Positions 21,463-32,679 of a stretch of DNA of 64,000 nt are shown one piece after another. The position numbers were made by a program, and so were the translations under genes. The notes under the pieces were generated by a model, which worked only from the letters and a program-made list of their open reading frames with translations, was not told the DNA's origin and searched no databases. Source of the stretch: Stenocarpella maydis (Eukaryota > Ascomycota > Sordariomycetes > Diaporthales > Diaporthaceae); assembly GCA_002270565.1 (NCBI GenBank), contig NQMI01000163.1:1-64000 (forward strand). Reading direction: 5' to 3'. Within the stretch, counting starts at the first letter, position 1; each line of letters begins with the position of its first letter.

Positions 21463-24261
21463 ATGTCAGGAACTACCGAGAATGTTTCTCGGTACCGTAG
21501 TCTGCGCGGCAAGAGCGTGTCCGAGTCACGAACAGCAATCGACCACGCGCTTGGCCATGACGGGCAGGAGCCGAGCCCTCCCTTGAAATCATCCTTCAAA
21601 AGGCGCTCCAAATCTTTGGGACAAATTCGTGTCGCGGATACCCAGCCACTCACTCCGCTGTGCTCAATTCCGCCTGTGCCACCGGTCCCCCTTTCACAAG
21701 AACAGCCGAGGACTTTCTCGCGGCCTACGGTAGCGAGGAATCTATCAGCCGTGCCGGAGCCCGAAGAGCAATGTGACGAGCCCGACAGGCTGTTGTCACC
21801 TAGGGCAGCTCCGCCTCAGCCCATGCGTATCCCCTCATCCATGGCTACCGCGGTCATAACCGACGGGGTCGTTTGCGAGGAACACGATGCGGAAAGGGAG
21901 CGGTGGAAACGCGAAGACGAGAAATGGATGGCACAGGAAAGGCGGGTTCTGAGCAAGGAGGAATCCGATCGCTTGGCCGCCAAACTCGAAAGTGAGACAG
22001 ATCGAATCCTGGCGGAGCAGAAGAAACTGGATCTCGCAAGACTTCACCAACAGTTGGTTGCGACGCAATCGACAGTGTCACTATCCCCGTCCTCCCTGAA
22101 GCCCAAGAGCCCTGTGTTGGAGAAGTTCAACTTCTTCAACAGGACCAGGAACTCGAAAGCTGCCACGCTCTCGCCGACGTCATCAACGATAGCATCGGGA
22201 AATGCTAGTCGCACGCACAGCCTGGATCCATCTCTTCCCCCGACGGCGTTCCTAGAGCAAGGATTACAGGCCCAGCTACCGACGCCTCCTCTATCCCCGA
22301 TGTCTGCATATCATTTCCACGAGAGGGTAGGTCAGCCCCTGCAGTACTATCGCGCATCATGGGCTAACAGATACCAGCGCGTCACCGTCCGCTGCCGAGG
22401 TGTGACCGTGAACCTTGTCGTCATGCCTGAAAGCAGCCCAGTAGACATATTGTCCCAGGCCTCCGACTCTACTACTCAGCACATAAACACAGCCTCCAGC
22501 CTCGTGTACGAGTGCTACACACAGCTTGGCCTGGAGCGGCGCCTCCGGAGGTATGAGCGCATCTGCGACGTATTGAATTCTTGGGACCACGACGCTCAGA
22601 ACTCGTTGCTCATCATCCCCTCTGCTTCTTGTGACGATGACAAGGATCTCGACATCTCCTCAGTCTCAACGACCTTGGAATCACCCCCAGGCTTCGTGCT
22701 ACAACTCCACCACTCGTCACGGCCTGGGAAATGGAGCAAGAGGTGGGTCACACTGCTCCGTGACGGGCAGATGGTTTGTTCCAAGAAAGGTGAGCCAGGT
22801 GGTAGCAAGTCAACCCAATGGCTGTGCCACCTGGCCGAGTACGACATCTACACGCTCATGAGCAAATCCACATCCGTCACAGGCGAAGGCGGAACGAAGC
22901 GCGCCATGACCGTAACCAAGAACCTCAAGCCACCCAAGAAGTTCGTCTACGCTCTGAAATCCCAGTACAAGACGGCCTTGTCTTCTGATACCGCCGACTT
23001 TGTCCACTTCTTTTGCACCGATGACCCGACCATTGCCAACAATTTCACAGCACGTGTGCACTGCTGGCGAAGCTGGTATATGGTCAAGGCGCGGAGAGAG
23101 GCCCAGCGCACGAGGGTGGTGGAGGACGCGCCACAGATCACACCAGTCAAGCACAAACCGAGGAAGAGCATCAGCCACATAAAGGTCCCTGGTCAGAAAC
23201 ATCGTATCAAGGTTTCGGTCGATGAGACGCCCTATAACATTGGGGACTTCCAACCGTTGGTGGAAATGGGGCGGTTCGAAAAGCCAATCGACGAGTTCGG
23301 TAAGGATTGGATCCCGGACCCAAGGCTGTCAGCCTTGCCATCTACACCCAAGGAACAGAATGCTCCTGCAACCCAAGCACCGGGTACGACTCAGGAGAAC
23401 ACGGCGGTAGCTAATGGGAGTATGTCTAATCCCACGCAAGAGGCGCGCAGCAACCAAGGGCGCCCCACGACATCCGCGGATGACAGTGGTGGACTGCAGC
23501 CATTCACAGATGGGGTCCGGATGGGAGTCGGCATAGCTGTGTCTCTTCCAGTCGAATCCACCGCGACATGTAACAGTCCAAAGGAACCACCCTGTCCCCA
23601 GGCCGAGCTGGAGCCTGGCCCTGGGCCAGAGGTACAGCCAAGGTCGTGGCTCCCATCCGCTCTCGAACATACCGCTAGACAGAAGTATGAGCAGCAACGT
23701 CTTGAAAGACTAAACAACTCCATACAGCCAAAACAGCAGCAGCAGCGGCCCAGCACCAGCTCGGGGGTGGCAAAGTCCCAGCGCCACAACCACTACGGGA
23801 CACCAGCGACACGCGGCGGCGTGCGACAGATAACCACCAGGGCCAACGCGCAGTCAGCGCTCGGCGACATCGCGAGGACGTATCGTATGGCGTCGCGGTG
23901 GGTAGAAGGGGGCACGCCGCCCCTGCCGACGGGCAGCCCCAAGTTCCTCGACGTGCCGGGGAGGAATATGTCGTCGGGCACGCTTCACGCGGTCCCGCTC
24001 CAGTGGCAGTCGCCTCCACCCTCCTGCGCCCGGCCGAGCACGAGCGGCGGCGAGCGGGGCCGGAACCAACAGTATCAGCAGCAGCAGCAGCAGCAGCAGT
24101 ACCAGCAGATCCTGATGCAGAAGCAGATGCGGTCCAGGGCAGGGTCCATCCCGAGCATGCGGAGGGTCCAGGGAGCCATCGGTGGCCCGCCGATGGACCC
24201 GCCGCCTATGCCAGTCCTGCCGCCGCAGATGAGGGGGCTGGTCCGGGAAGCGCAGCGGTGA
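21463..24261 (+). CDS. Large RA-PH domain protein
   Basis: Predicted signalling or scaffold protein of about 915 residues. A basic Ser-rich N-terminus (SRYRSLRGKSVSES) precedes a charged coiled coil (about 145-205). A Ras-association-like domain then starts near residue 289 (RVTVRCRGVTVNLVV), followed by a PH domain near 390-510 (GFVLQLHHSS, WSKRWVTLLRDGQM, FVHFFC). The C-terminal 400 residues are disordered and end in a polyglutamine tract (24077-24105). The tandem RA-PH order recalls the MRL proteins (lamellipodin/RIAM/Mig-10), which link Ras GTPases to membrane and actin; that parallel is inference. I predict an in-frame 51-bp intron (22327-22377, GTAGGT...GGCTAAC...CAG). If retained, 17 residues are added just before the RA core. 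The start at 21463 is preferred; an in-frame ATG also exists at 21430. Confidence 0.78.
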   Translation: MSGTTENVSRYRSLRGKSVSESRTAIDHALGHDGQEPSPPLKSSFKRRSKSLGQIRVADTQPLTPLCSIPPVPPVPLSQEQPRTFSRPTVARNLSAVPEPEEQCDEPDRLLSPRAAPPQPMRIPSSMATAVITDGVVCEEHDAERERWKREDEKWMAQERRVLSKEESDRLAAKLESETDRILAEQKKLDLARLHQQLVATQSTVSLSPSSLKPKSPVLEKFNFFNRTRNSKAATLSPTSSTIASGNASRTHSLDPSLPPTAFLEQGLQAQLPTPPLSPMSAYHFHERVGQPLQYYRASWANRYQRVTVRCRGVTVNLVVMPESSPVDILSQASDSTTQHINTASSLVYECYTQLGLERRLRRYERICDVLNSWDHDAQNSLLIIPSASCDDDKDLDISSVSTTLESPPGFVLQLHHSSRPGKWSKRWVTLLRDGQMVCSKKGEPGGSKSTQWLCHLAEYDIYTLMSKSTSVTGEGGTKRAMTVTKNLKPPKKFVYALKSQYKTALSSDTADFVHFFCTDDPTIANNFTARVHCWRSWYMVKARREAQRTRVVEDAPQITPVKHKPRKSISHIKVPGQKHRIKVSVDETPYNIGDFQPLVEMGRFEKPIDEFGKDWIPDPRLSALPSTPKEQNAPATQAPGTTQENTAVANGSMSNPTQEARSNQGRPTTSADDSGGLQPFTDGVRMGVGIAVSLPVESTATCNSPKEPPCPQAELEPGPGPEVQPRSWLPSALEHTARQKYEQQRLERLNNSIQPKQQQQRPSTSSGVAKSQRHNHYGTPATRGGVRQITTRANAQSALGDIARTYRMASRWVEGGTPPLPTGSPKFLDVPGRNMSSGTLHAVPLQWQSPPPSCARPSTSGGERGRNQQYQQQQQQQQYQQILMQKQMRSRAGSIPSMRRVQGAIGGPPMDPPPMPVLPPQMRGLVREAQR

Positions 24262-25012
24262 TTGCCCAGGCTGACTGGACGGAAGGTGGCCTATTTCTGC
24301 TGCTGCTCCTTCCTCGGCCTGGCGGCGAGACCACTAAAATGCGAGACGAAGCAGCAGTGCGGCGGTTGCTGTGGTTGACAGGCCCCATTGCCGGAGGTGC
24401 TGCGGGGTTGCCACGCGGTGTCGCGATCATTTGTTTCGATCTTCTGAATGAGGAGCATGATGATGACTTGGAAGGAAAATCTATCTTTTGGATTTTATCA
24501 TGAGGTGAAAAGTATTTGACGAGTCATATGGGGCGCCGTCTTCGCTTCGTGTCAAGATAGCACAATAGGGTGTATCTTGGTGCGGCTGGCACCTGTTGTT
24601 TATTCTTGTGCTGGGTGCAAAGAAAGTAAGAAGAGTTGAGAGATTTGTATACTTGTATGAGACTTTGCAATTTCTCCCTAAGATTCACCTATGCCAATCT
24701 GGAGTGGTTCTCAACTGCCGTCGTGGAACCTGTGTCAGGAGGATGGTGTGTCTTGTGTCGGGGCTTCCACCTACGCCTTTACCTGAGCGGTGCCGTCTAT
24801 TCTGCCAACTACATCTAATGGGTATCATCTTGGGTCTCGGCCCTCCTCCCCCCAAGTCTCCAGTCAATGTCTATTTGTGATTTGCGTGCGTGTCCACAGT
24901 TCAACTCCTTATGCAGTGCTACCCAAGCGTGCCTCACCACGGAGATGAAGGAAATATCAAAATGTGAAAACATGAAGGCCCACCACCACCAGCATTTCTC
25001 TGAGACATATTC
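24262..25012. other. Convergent 3' region
   Basis: Sequence between the stop codons of the RA-PH gene (+) and the Flx1 carrier (-). It holds presumed 3' untranslated regions. Nothing else is recognised. Confidence 0.6.
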
Positions 25013-26116
25013 TCACGGCATAGAAGCACTACTGTCGCCATCGCTGTCCTCGAGCCACCGCGGCAGGTAGAACCGGACGTACTCGATGACAATGAAGGTC
25101 ACCCACGTCGCCGGCAGCGTCCTAAGCAGCCCGGGGACGATGCCCCTGTAGAAGGGCCTGATGCCGCCCTCGCGCCACATCCTCCTCGCGACGCCCGATA
25201 TCCCTGCGCCGTAGACGGTCGCGTCGCGCTGGTTCTGGAGGCGGTTCCGGACGACCTGGTGCGGGAAGGTGGCGACGACGGCGGCCGTCTTGGACGCGGT
25301 GGATATGGCGAGCGTGGCCTCGTTGGACATCCTTGTCGGCGGCGACGACGGCGGCGCAGGCTGCAGTCCCCGCGCCTCGTCGGCGTCGCGCCTGGCCCTC
25401 CAGACGAAGTAGGCGTTCCGCAGCGGCTCGTACAGCGCGAACTGGATGGCGCCGTGGGAGGTGCCGATGAGGCTCGTCCCGAGGCCCTTGTAGAAGCCGG
25501 CGAGGCCCTCGTCGCGGTAGACGCGCGCGGCGCCGGCGCGCATGTTGGGGTACGCCTCGGCGGCGCGCGAGTCGGTGGAGATGATGCGGGTCCGGAGCAG
25601 CCAGAGCGGGTTGGTGATGCACGAGGTGGCGACGCCGGCGAGCCCCGAGGCGGCGAAGTAGCCGGCGCCCGAGGGCCGGTCCCCGGACGCGAGGCCGAGG
25701 CGGGACCCGACACCGCCGGGGCCGGCGATGGCGCGCTCGAACACGTCCTTGAACTGGAAGAAGCAGGCCCACCCGGCCGAGTTGGCGGCCAGGTTGACGG
25801 GGAGGCCGCGGTAGGCCGCAGCGACTGGGTTCCTGGCCTTGATGAAGCCGCGCACGACGTCCATGGTGGTGAGCGGCCTTGACCCCTTCGGGCCGGCGGT
25901 GTCCTGGATGTTTACTGGGCTCCAAGGTCAGGGCCTCGCTGGAGGTGTGGCGCCGTCGGCGGGGGTTGGGTGAGAGGCAAACTCACCCTGCAGGCGTGTC
26001 TTTATGACGTCCAGCGGGTGGAAAACCAGCGTCGAGACGATGCCTGCGGTGAAGCCGGCAGCGGTCTCGACGCCGGGCACCTGGGACCTTGCTCCCCCAT
26101 TCTTGTTCTCCGTCAT
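25013..26116 (-). CDS. FLX1: Mitochondrial FAD/folate-type carrier Flx1
   Basis: Predicted inner-membrane carrier of the SLC25 family, 343 residues, most like yeast Flx1 and SLC25A32, which move FAD or folate into mitochondria. Exons are 26116-25987 and 25914-25013, joined in phase to give RLQVNIQDTAG. The three carrier repeats are visible through their signature loops. The first is canonical (HPLDVIKTRLQ, residues 33-43). The second reads NPLWLLRTR, with Trp in place of the acidic residue. The third reads FPHQVVRNRLQ, with Gln there. These two departures are characteristic of the FAD/folate carriers, so this assignment is better than generic. GLGTSLIG and FYRGIVPGLLRTLPATW are further repeat motifs. 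A Ser/Pro insertion lies between repeats two and three. Confidence 0.9.
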
Positions 26117-27932
26117 TGCGAGCGACGACTTTGATGGCGCGACATCCCGCAGGTGAGTGTGCGGGTGCCCACAAGACTGATGATGATGATGATGATGATG
26201 TGGTGAGGAAGAAGGTGCAGGGTTGACCAAGAGCCAAGCAGGGCGAGTGACGTTGTCGGGCTCTGCGGTGCCGCGGCTGCTTATCAGCAAATTCCTGACC
26301 GATAAGCAGCTGCAGCTGCAGTGGCCAGGGGATCCGGGGGCGTGCTCGCGATTGCGGCACAACTGGAGCCCTTGCGAGTGCTCAAAAGCCGGAGGCAAGC
26401 TGGTCCTGGCACTTGGCAAACTGAAAATACGGAGGTGTAAGTGGCATGGTCATTGAAAAGTGTGCAATCTACACAGCATATCCTACACACGCGATCGGAC
26501 GAGGCCCTGGTCCACAGGTCGACGGGCGGCGTGCACTCGACTTTGCTGCTGGAAACGAGCCTTGGCACCTCGGCTTCAATAGGACCTCGGGCCCAGGCCT
26601 GGCCGTGACCCGTCCGTCGTGATGCTGAGTGATAACACAGACAAGTGGCGTGATTCCTGCCACTTGCTCAGACCCCGTCGTTCGTCTTGTCCATCTCATG
26701 TCCGACCTGGCCCACCACCCTCCGACAGCTCGTGGACCATGGCGCGTGTCCGCCCCCCGGTGCGCTGCCATACGCCTCGGCCTCGATACTGAGGGCCGCT
26801 GCTTGTCCGCCATGGCCCCTCTTGTGACAGCTCCGGTCATAGCACCCCAGCACCCTCTGCGGAAGTTCGGCCTCGGCCTCACGCCTAGGAGAGCGGGGAC
26901 AACAAGCTGTGAGGGTGTCAGATAGGAGGTCGGGGGCCCATCAGCCCGGGGCCCAGGACATCAACCATACCGGTGCAGAGATGGTCGAGGCTCGCTTCGG
27001 GTGTAGCCTGGCACGGAAATCAGGGTCTGTTTCCTCGGTCACTCGCGGGGCCCTCTCATGTCATCATACCGAGATACAGGATCATGGGCAGGTAGCCACT
27101 GTCTCATGGTCAGCACGGTGTCTTGGTCTGGCCTCGCGGGCCTCAACGCGACATACTAGTGGATGGCCACCCGGGCAACATCGATGAGCCTGCCGATGCG
27201 CTCCTGTTGTGATCTGGTCAGCGCTTGCCTTGATGCCCCCCCTCTCGCTCGCTGTCACCAGCCGCAACACACCTTGGACTCCTCGGACAGCGCGAACATG
27301 TTGCGGGCGTTGGAGAGTCGAGTCGTGGATGGGATGTTCGACGGACCGGCGGCAGTCGGTCAAGGGCTGGGGCTGCGGGTGGTGAGCGGTGGTGGTTGAT
27401 GGTTGGTTGACGTCGGTTGACGTCGGTTCTGGAGATGGATTTCTCAGTCCCGACGGCAGGGCGAAGCTTGGACCAGCGCGCACCAGGATCTGGAGGCCCC
27501 GCCAGGCTGGGCTGGATCAGGTGGATTGGCGTGGTGTACACGGCCGTGTACTCGGCATTCACGACAAGCACTCACAGCCCGTCCGAGTCTCCCAGGGGCC
27601 ACATCCACGAGTTGTTGGTATGGCGGAGGTGCTGGTTTATCGCAATCCGAGTTACTGACATCTTGCAGCTAACATGCAGCCGTCTAGTGGTCTCTGCTCT
27701 CACGGCGTACTTGTATGTACGGAGTACCTGGACCCGGCTAATCTGCACAGGGAACAGCCGACACTAGCCCCTTTTGGTACTGTCGAAGCTCTCCGCGGAC
27801 ACCAAACAAAATAAACCCAGGCGAGGCAGCCGCGGAACGCAGTCGCCAAAAGACGGCCAGCCCCTCCTGAGCAGTGAGAGCTGTCAACATCCGCCCGCAG
27901 ACAACAGGCAGCACGCAAAGGTCGCCGTCGCC
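26117..27932. promoter_or_regulatory. Divergent promoter region, Flx1 / SF3B4
   Basis: About 1.8 kb between head-to-head start codons. It contains a (TGA)n microsatellite at 26178-26200 just upstream of the Flx1 start. Open frames in the GC-rich part lack ATG starts or family motifs and were not accepted. Confidence 0.55.
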
Positions 27933-29105
27933 ATGGCCAAGCACTGGTGAGCCCCCTCAGCACCCCATCAGTCCTGCACTGCGAGCACCCGCTGACAGTT
28001 CGTGCCCAACGCCTCCAGGGAGCAGAACAAGGATGCCACCGTCTACGTCGGCAACCTCGACGAGCGCGTCAGCGAGGGCAACCTGTGGGAGCTCATGACG
28101 CAGATGGGCCCCGTCTACAACGTGCACATGCCCATGGACCGCGTCTCGCGCACCCACCAGGGCTACGGCTTCGTCGAGTTCGACACGCCCGAGAGCGCCG
28201 ACTACGCCTCAAAGGTCCTCAACGGCATCCGCCTGCACCAGAAGCCCATCCGCGTCAACAAGGCCAGCGCCGACAAGCAGAAGCCCACAGACATCGGCGC
28301 AGAGCTCTTTGTCAACAACCTCGACCAGCAGGTCGACGAGAAGATCCTCTACGACACCTTCTCCCAGTTCGGCACCCTCGTCGCCCCGCCCACCGTCATC
28401 CGCGACCAGAACAACCTGTCAAAGGGCTACGGCTTCGTCTCGTACGACTCGTTCGAGGCCTCCGACGCCGCCAGGGACACCATGAGCGGCCAGTACCTCC
28501 TCAGCAAGCAGATCACCGTCGAGTACGCCTACAAGAAGGACGGCAAGGGCGAGCGCCACGGCGACGAGGCCGAGCGGAAGCTCGCCGCCGAGGGCAAGAA
28601 GCACAACGTCGTCCCCGAGCAGCAGCCCCTGCCGCCCGCCTTCCTCATGTCCGCCTCCTCGTCCGCCGCCCCCCCGGGCCCTGCCCCGCCCAACGGCGCC
28701 GACGCGCTCGCCGTCCCTCCGCCGGGCCCCACCCCCTCGCCCGGCATGCCGCCTCTGGGCATCCCCAGCGGCTTCGCCCCCCCGGGGCCCCCGATCCCCG
28801 CCGCCTCTCCGGTTGGCCCCGGCATGCCGCCCAGGTTCGACCCGGCCCACGCCGGGCTCCCTCACCAGCCGCCCATGGTGCCCCCGGGTTTCGGCGGGCG
28901 CGGCGCCGTCGGCAGCGGCCTGCCCCCCGCAGTCCCAGGCCTGNCGGGTGGGGGTGGGGGGGCGGGGGAAGGCTCTACCCTGAGTATCTTTTTTTTCGTG
29001 GTCGCCGAGTCGCCGCCTTCTCGTGTCCTCAGAATGAACCGTGCGAGGGCGTTTGGAGGCCTACATTCCGCCCTGTACCACGGACGGACGATGGGAGCCC
29101 TGTGA
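27933..29105 (+). CDS. HSH49: Splicing factor 3B subunit 4 (SF3B4/Hsh49), 3' end uncertain
   Basis: Component of the U2 snRNP SF3b complex that contacts pre-mRNA near the branch site. A tiny first exon (27933-27946, MAKH plus two bases) joins over a 72-bp intron to 28019 onwards. Two RRMs are complete. RRM1 has RNP2 VYVGNL (13-18) and RNP1 QGYGFVEF (52-59). RRM2 has LFVNNL (101-106) and KGYGFVSY (140-147). They are followed by the family-specific KKDGKGERHGDEAERKLAAE stretch. The tail is the expected Pro/Gly/Met-rich region. The true C-terminus is unclear: base 28944 is N and is followed by a G-rich run, after which the frame reads as non-conserved sequence to the stop at 29105. A missing or misassembled segment at this point is likely. 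Confidence 0.88.
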
Positions 29106-29831
29106 ATGGCGCTGCTGGGGGAGGAAAGCATGTCTTGGTAAAAAGTGACGGACGACTGCACAGAAGCCAGGAGATTGGAAACTCAAGGTCTCTTGCCCCC
29201 TCCTTGTCGGCATTGAGGCGAGGCCCCATGGGTCCTCATAACAGAACTCCTGGCTGCCGGGCATTGGCAGTCCTGAGGTTCGACAAGAGTTCATGGTAGC
29301 AAGTAAATGAATCAAGCCCGTCCAAACCATATAGTACTTCACACCACCTTTTATGCCTACGGTTCTTAAGCACAACTCACTTTCGATTTGTTCGTGACCG
29401 CGAGCTCCACGGCCTCACTCAGACCCATCTGACGTATACGCATCAAAACCGTCCATGCAAGCACTGCCTTCAAAGTTCTTTTTGTCTTGTTCTTCAAGCT
29501 ATCTGCCTGCCACTTGCGCCGGCCCTGGCCTTTCCGCCGCAGACTGTGTCCATGCCCTCGACCACAGGCTGCTAGAAACATGATGAGAAGCAGCCGAGAC
29601 CAGGGAGGGGGTCGGAAAGAATCCCAACACGGCCTGGCCAGAGAGTTCAAACAGTTGAGGAAAGACCGCTGCAAGACTCATCACACGCCAGCCAGGCCCA
29701 AGGAAATCTAACCCCACATGTGTCATCTTCCCGCCCCGGAATTTCACCAGCCAGCATCTCCGCAAATCCCAGCCATATACCGTCGGCCATATCCCACTCG
29801 CCCAGATACCGAACCCCAGCAACAAGCATGC
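29106..29831. other. Convergent 3' region
   Basis: Sequence between the ends of SF3B4 (+) and CBP80 (-). The open frames here have no family similarity that I recognise. Presumed 3' untranslated regions. Confidence 0.55.
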
Positions 29832-32679
29832 CTAAGCCTTCATGGTCGTCTTCTCCGCCTCGAGGAGGAAATTCTCCTCGATGGCAGCCCTCCTCCCGAC
29901 GACGCGCAGCCACCGCTCCCCCCACCGCCTGACGAAGCGGTCGCGCTCCTCCCCCTCTGCGTCCGAGAGTCCGCCGCTGTCCTCCATGAGCTCGTCCTTG
30001 GCGCCCGAGGCCCACGCGACGAGGGCATCCTTAGTCGTACGAAAGAGGTCGCGCGCGCCCTGCGCCTCGCGCTTCTTGATGTCATCGGCGGCCTCGGGCG
30101 ACGACATGGCCATGTCATCGCCCTCGCCCCCCTGCGGGGCGGCGGCAGCGGCAGTAGCGGGGGAGGCGACAACCTCGCGCATCCGCCTCGTGACCTTATT
30201 GATCGTGTTGAAGACCAGCTCGTAGATGTGGCTGCGAGCGAGCGCCTCACCCCTTGTCTCACCCGCGTGCCTCACGAGCGCCCACTGCACCACCGCCGAC
30301 GGGCTGATGATGCTGTAGTTGAGCAGCTTCTCGATAATAGTGATGGCCACGCCCGGGTGCGCGCTCCAGAAGTCCATAACCGCTGCGATGATCTGCGCAC
30401 GCGCGGGCTCCGACGTCGCACCCGCATCCATAAGGCGTTCCTTTGTGCGCTCGATGGCGGCCAGCACGTGCGACAGCGACTTGCTGCCGATAGAGAGCAC
30501 CGCCGTGGTGAAGACGTCGGTGCTGGCGACGAGCGGGTCCAGACCCTGGTCGATGGCGAGGGAATGGATCCGCTCGATGACGGGCTGGATGTCCTCGTCC
30601 GAGGCCTTGCGCTTCAGGAGCTGTGCCAATTCGCGACCCTCTTGTGCAAAAGGGGTGTCTGATGGCCAGGACTCTTAGCATTTGTTTTTGCCACGCAGAT
30701 ACAATATATCAGGTATTCACTCACCATCCTTCTCGAACTTGAAAGGCGGCTCTTCCACGTCCTTCTCGGGAGGCACGAGCTCCTGGTAGCCCTCGGGCAG
30801 GGTCTTTCTGATCCGGCCAGCGAAACTCAGCCGAATCTCCTTGTCGATGGCGCCCATGATGAAGGTCTTGCAAGGGTGCAGATTTGGCAGTTTCACATCC
30901 GCAGTCCACTCGGTCCACTTCCACGTGAAGCCAAAGTTGCTCAGATGGTGCGAGAACCAGTCAGTGAAGCGTTGGGCCAGCTCAAGGTCAAGGCGGCCAA
31001 TGTTCCGGTAGAGGAATCTTATCGCTCGGCCGAAACTAGGGGCGATGGCTGCTGGGGCAATCCTACACGCCTCGGTGAGCACGGAGTGGTAGTATACAAG
31101 CTTCTGCTCCGGAGCAGGCAGCAGGAACAGCTGGGAGAAGACGGCATCGACCACGACATCCTCGGGCTTCCAGGTGGATTTACCTGGTGGGACGTCTCGA
31201 ATCTGGTCAAAAGGCGTGGCACGGCTGACAAAAGTGCCCTCGGCGAAGTAGTTGTCGATATCAATCAGGCGTCTGGCAGCAACAGTCCGGTTGAAGTGCA
31301 GAACGTTAACCGTATCAACCAGATTGTCGCGTATCAGAGATGATGAAACGCTTGTGACCGGGGGTACGGATTCGAGGTCCTGGCCGAGGTACACAGAGAA
31401 GAAGATCTCTGGGAACAACGGCCTCGGCCCGGCAATCAGGGTCTTGGGGACCGCGATTGCAGGCAGCTTGTGCATGGGACAGTTGTCGAGCTTCTCCTGC
31501 TGCTCCACCTCTTCGAGGGGCATTTTCCACGGCCTCGGGAGGCACGAAAGCTTCCACCCACTGCTCGCCTCAGCTTGCAGCTGTGTCTGTAACAAGCCCA
31601 GGAAGCTCATTGTTGCGGCAGGGCTCTTCTCGTCGCCTTCTGGGTGGAACGGATCAATCAGGCTCTGCAGGGTATGAGGCTCCCCAGCAATGACCTCTGT
31701 CTTGTCCAGAAGCTCAGTGGCAAGCTTCTCCGTCTTTTCGGGAGCCGCGGCGACTGCGTAAGGTATCGTGAGGAGGATGATCTTGACCAACTCGGTACCA
31801 ATGGTCTAGGCCCAAAATAACGATCAGTAAATCTGTCCCCGCACACCTCACACAAGCCATAGCTGATCCTATTGCAACCTACATCCTCATTGTTGGCAGT
31901 CTGAAGCTCAACAGCCTGGTTGAAGAGGTCCTCCAGGATAGGGAAGACGCCGTCCCCCTCCAGGCAGATCTGCAGGCACGCAATGAGCTTGAGGTAGAGC
32001 TTCACGGCGCGCCACTCGCCCAGCCTGACCTTCTCCTCGACCTGTGCAGCCGCCTTGGACAGGAGGTCGTCGACGACGCCGCTCGTGGGCTGGGGCTCCT
32101 TGGGCGCGGCGCCGTCCTGCTGCCCGCCATTCTCCATGCTCGTGTCGAGCCCATCGTCCCCACCATTGGGCGCCGCAGCAGCAGCGGCTGGGGGCTTGTA
32201 AGTCAGGGTGTTGACGACCAAGACGACGGCGGCGGCAAAGGGGGTCTTGAGGGGCTGCTCGACGGCGAGCTGCAGGATCAGGTCAACAAAGTTTGCGCGC
32301 AGCCGCTCGTCGTCGTAGTTATCGGCCAGGAGGTGCGCGATGCCGTTGACCTCCTCCTGCACGCGGCGGAGGGGGTTGTCGGCGAGGTCAATAATCTGCT
32401 TGCGCAGGCGCGACGGGACGGGGGGCTCGTGGCGGCGGCGGGGGCCGCGCTGGTCGCGGTAAGACTGGTGGTGGTCGTCATCCTCTGTGGGCGATGGGCA
32501 AAGGTCAGTATCCTAAGAATGAGGGAGATGGGCGTCGCATCACATGCGGAGCGGGTGCCCTAGGGCGCAAAGAGAAAAGGGCACAGCGGGCTGGGAGCTG
32601 GAACTGGCTGCTCACCCCTGTATCGCCTCTTCCTGGGGTTGTACCCTCCACCTCCTTGTCTGCGATCGTAGTCGGCCAT
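29832..32679 (-). CDS. CBC1: Nuclear cap-binding complex large subunit CBP80/Cbc1
   Basis: Large subunit of the nuclear cap-binding complex, which with CBP20 binds the m7G cap and couples transcription to splicing and export. Product is 857 residues. Minus-strand exons are 32679-32616, 32484-31883, 31805-30725 and 30658-29832, all in phase. The N-terminus has a basic nuclear-localisation-like motif (RKRRYR, 16-21). Then come the N-terminal MIF4G-type helical repeats (RLRKQIIDLADN, DNYDDERLRANFVDLI, WRAVKLYLKLIACLQ). The middle domain (SVYLGQDLESVPP; LFLLPAPEQKLVYYHSVLTEACRIAP) and the C-terminal domain (SHVLAAIERTKERL; IIEKLLNYSIISPSAVVQWAL) follow. The alanine-rich acidic insertion near residues 135-175 is less conserved. 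It lies tail-to-tail with SF3B4, so two splicing-linked genes are adjacent. Confidence 0.93.

Noticed and set aside
25122..25925. Long alternate frames on both strands over the Flx1 gene
   Set aside because: They are caused by the high GC of exon 2 of the carrier. Only the accepted frame has the carrier signatures.
27947..29299. 450-codon frame overlapping SF3B4
   Set aside because: It is an Arg/Pro/Ala-rich alternate frame of the GC-rich SF3B4 exon. The RRM motifs lie in the other frame.
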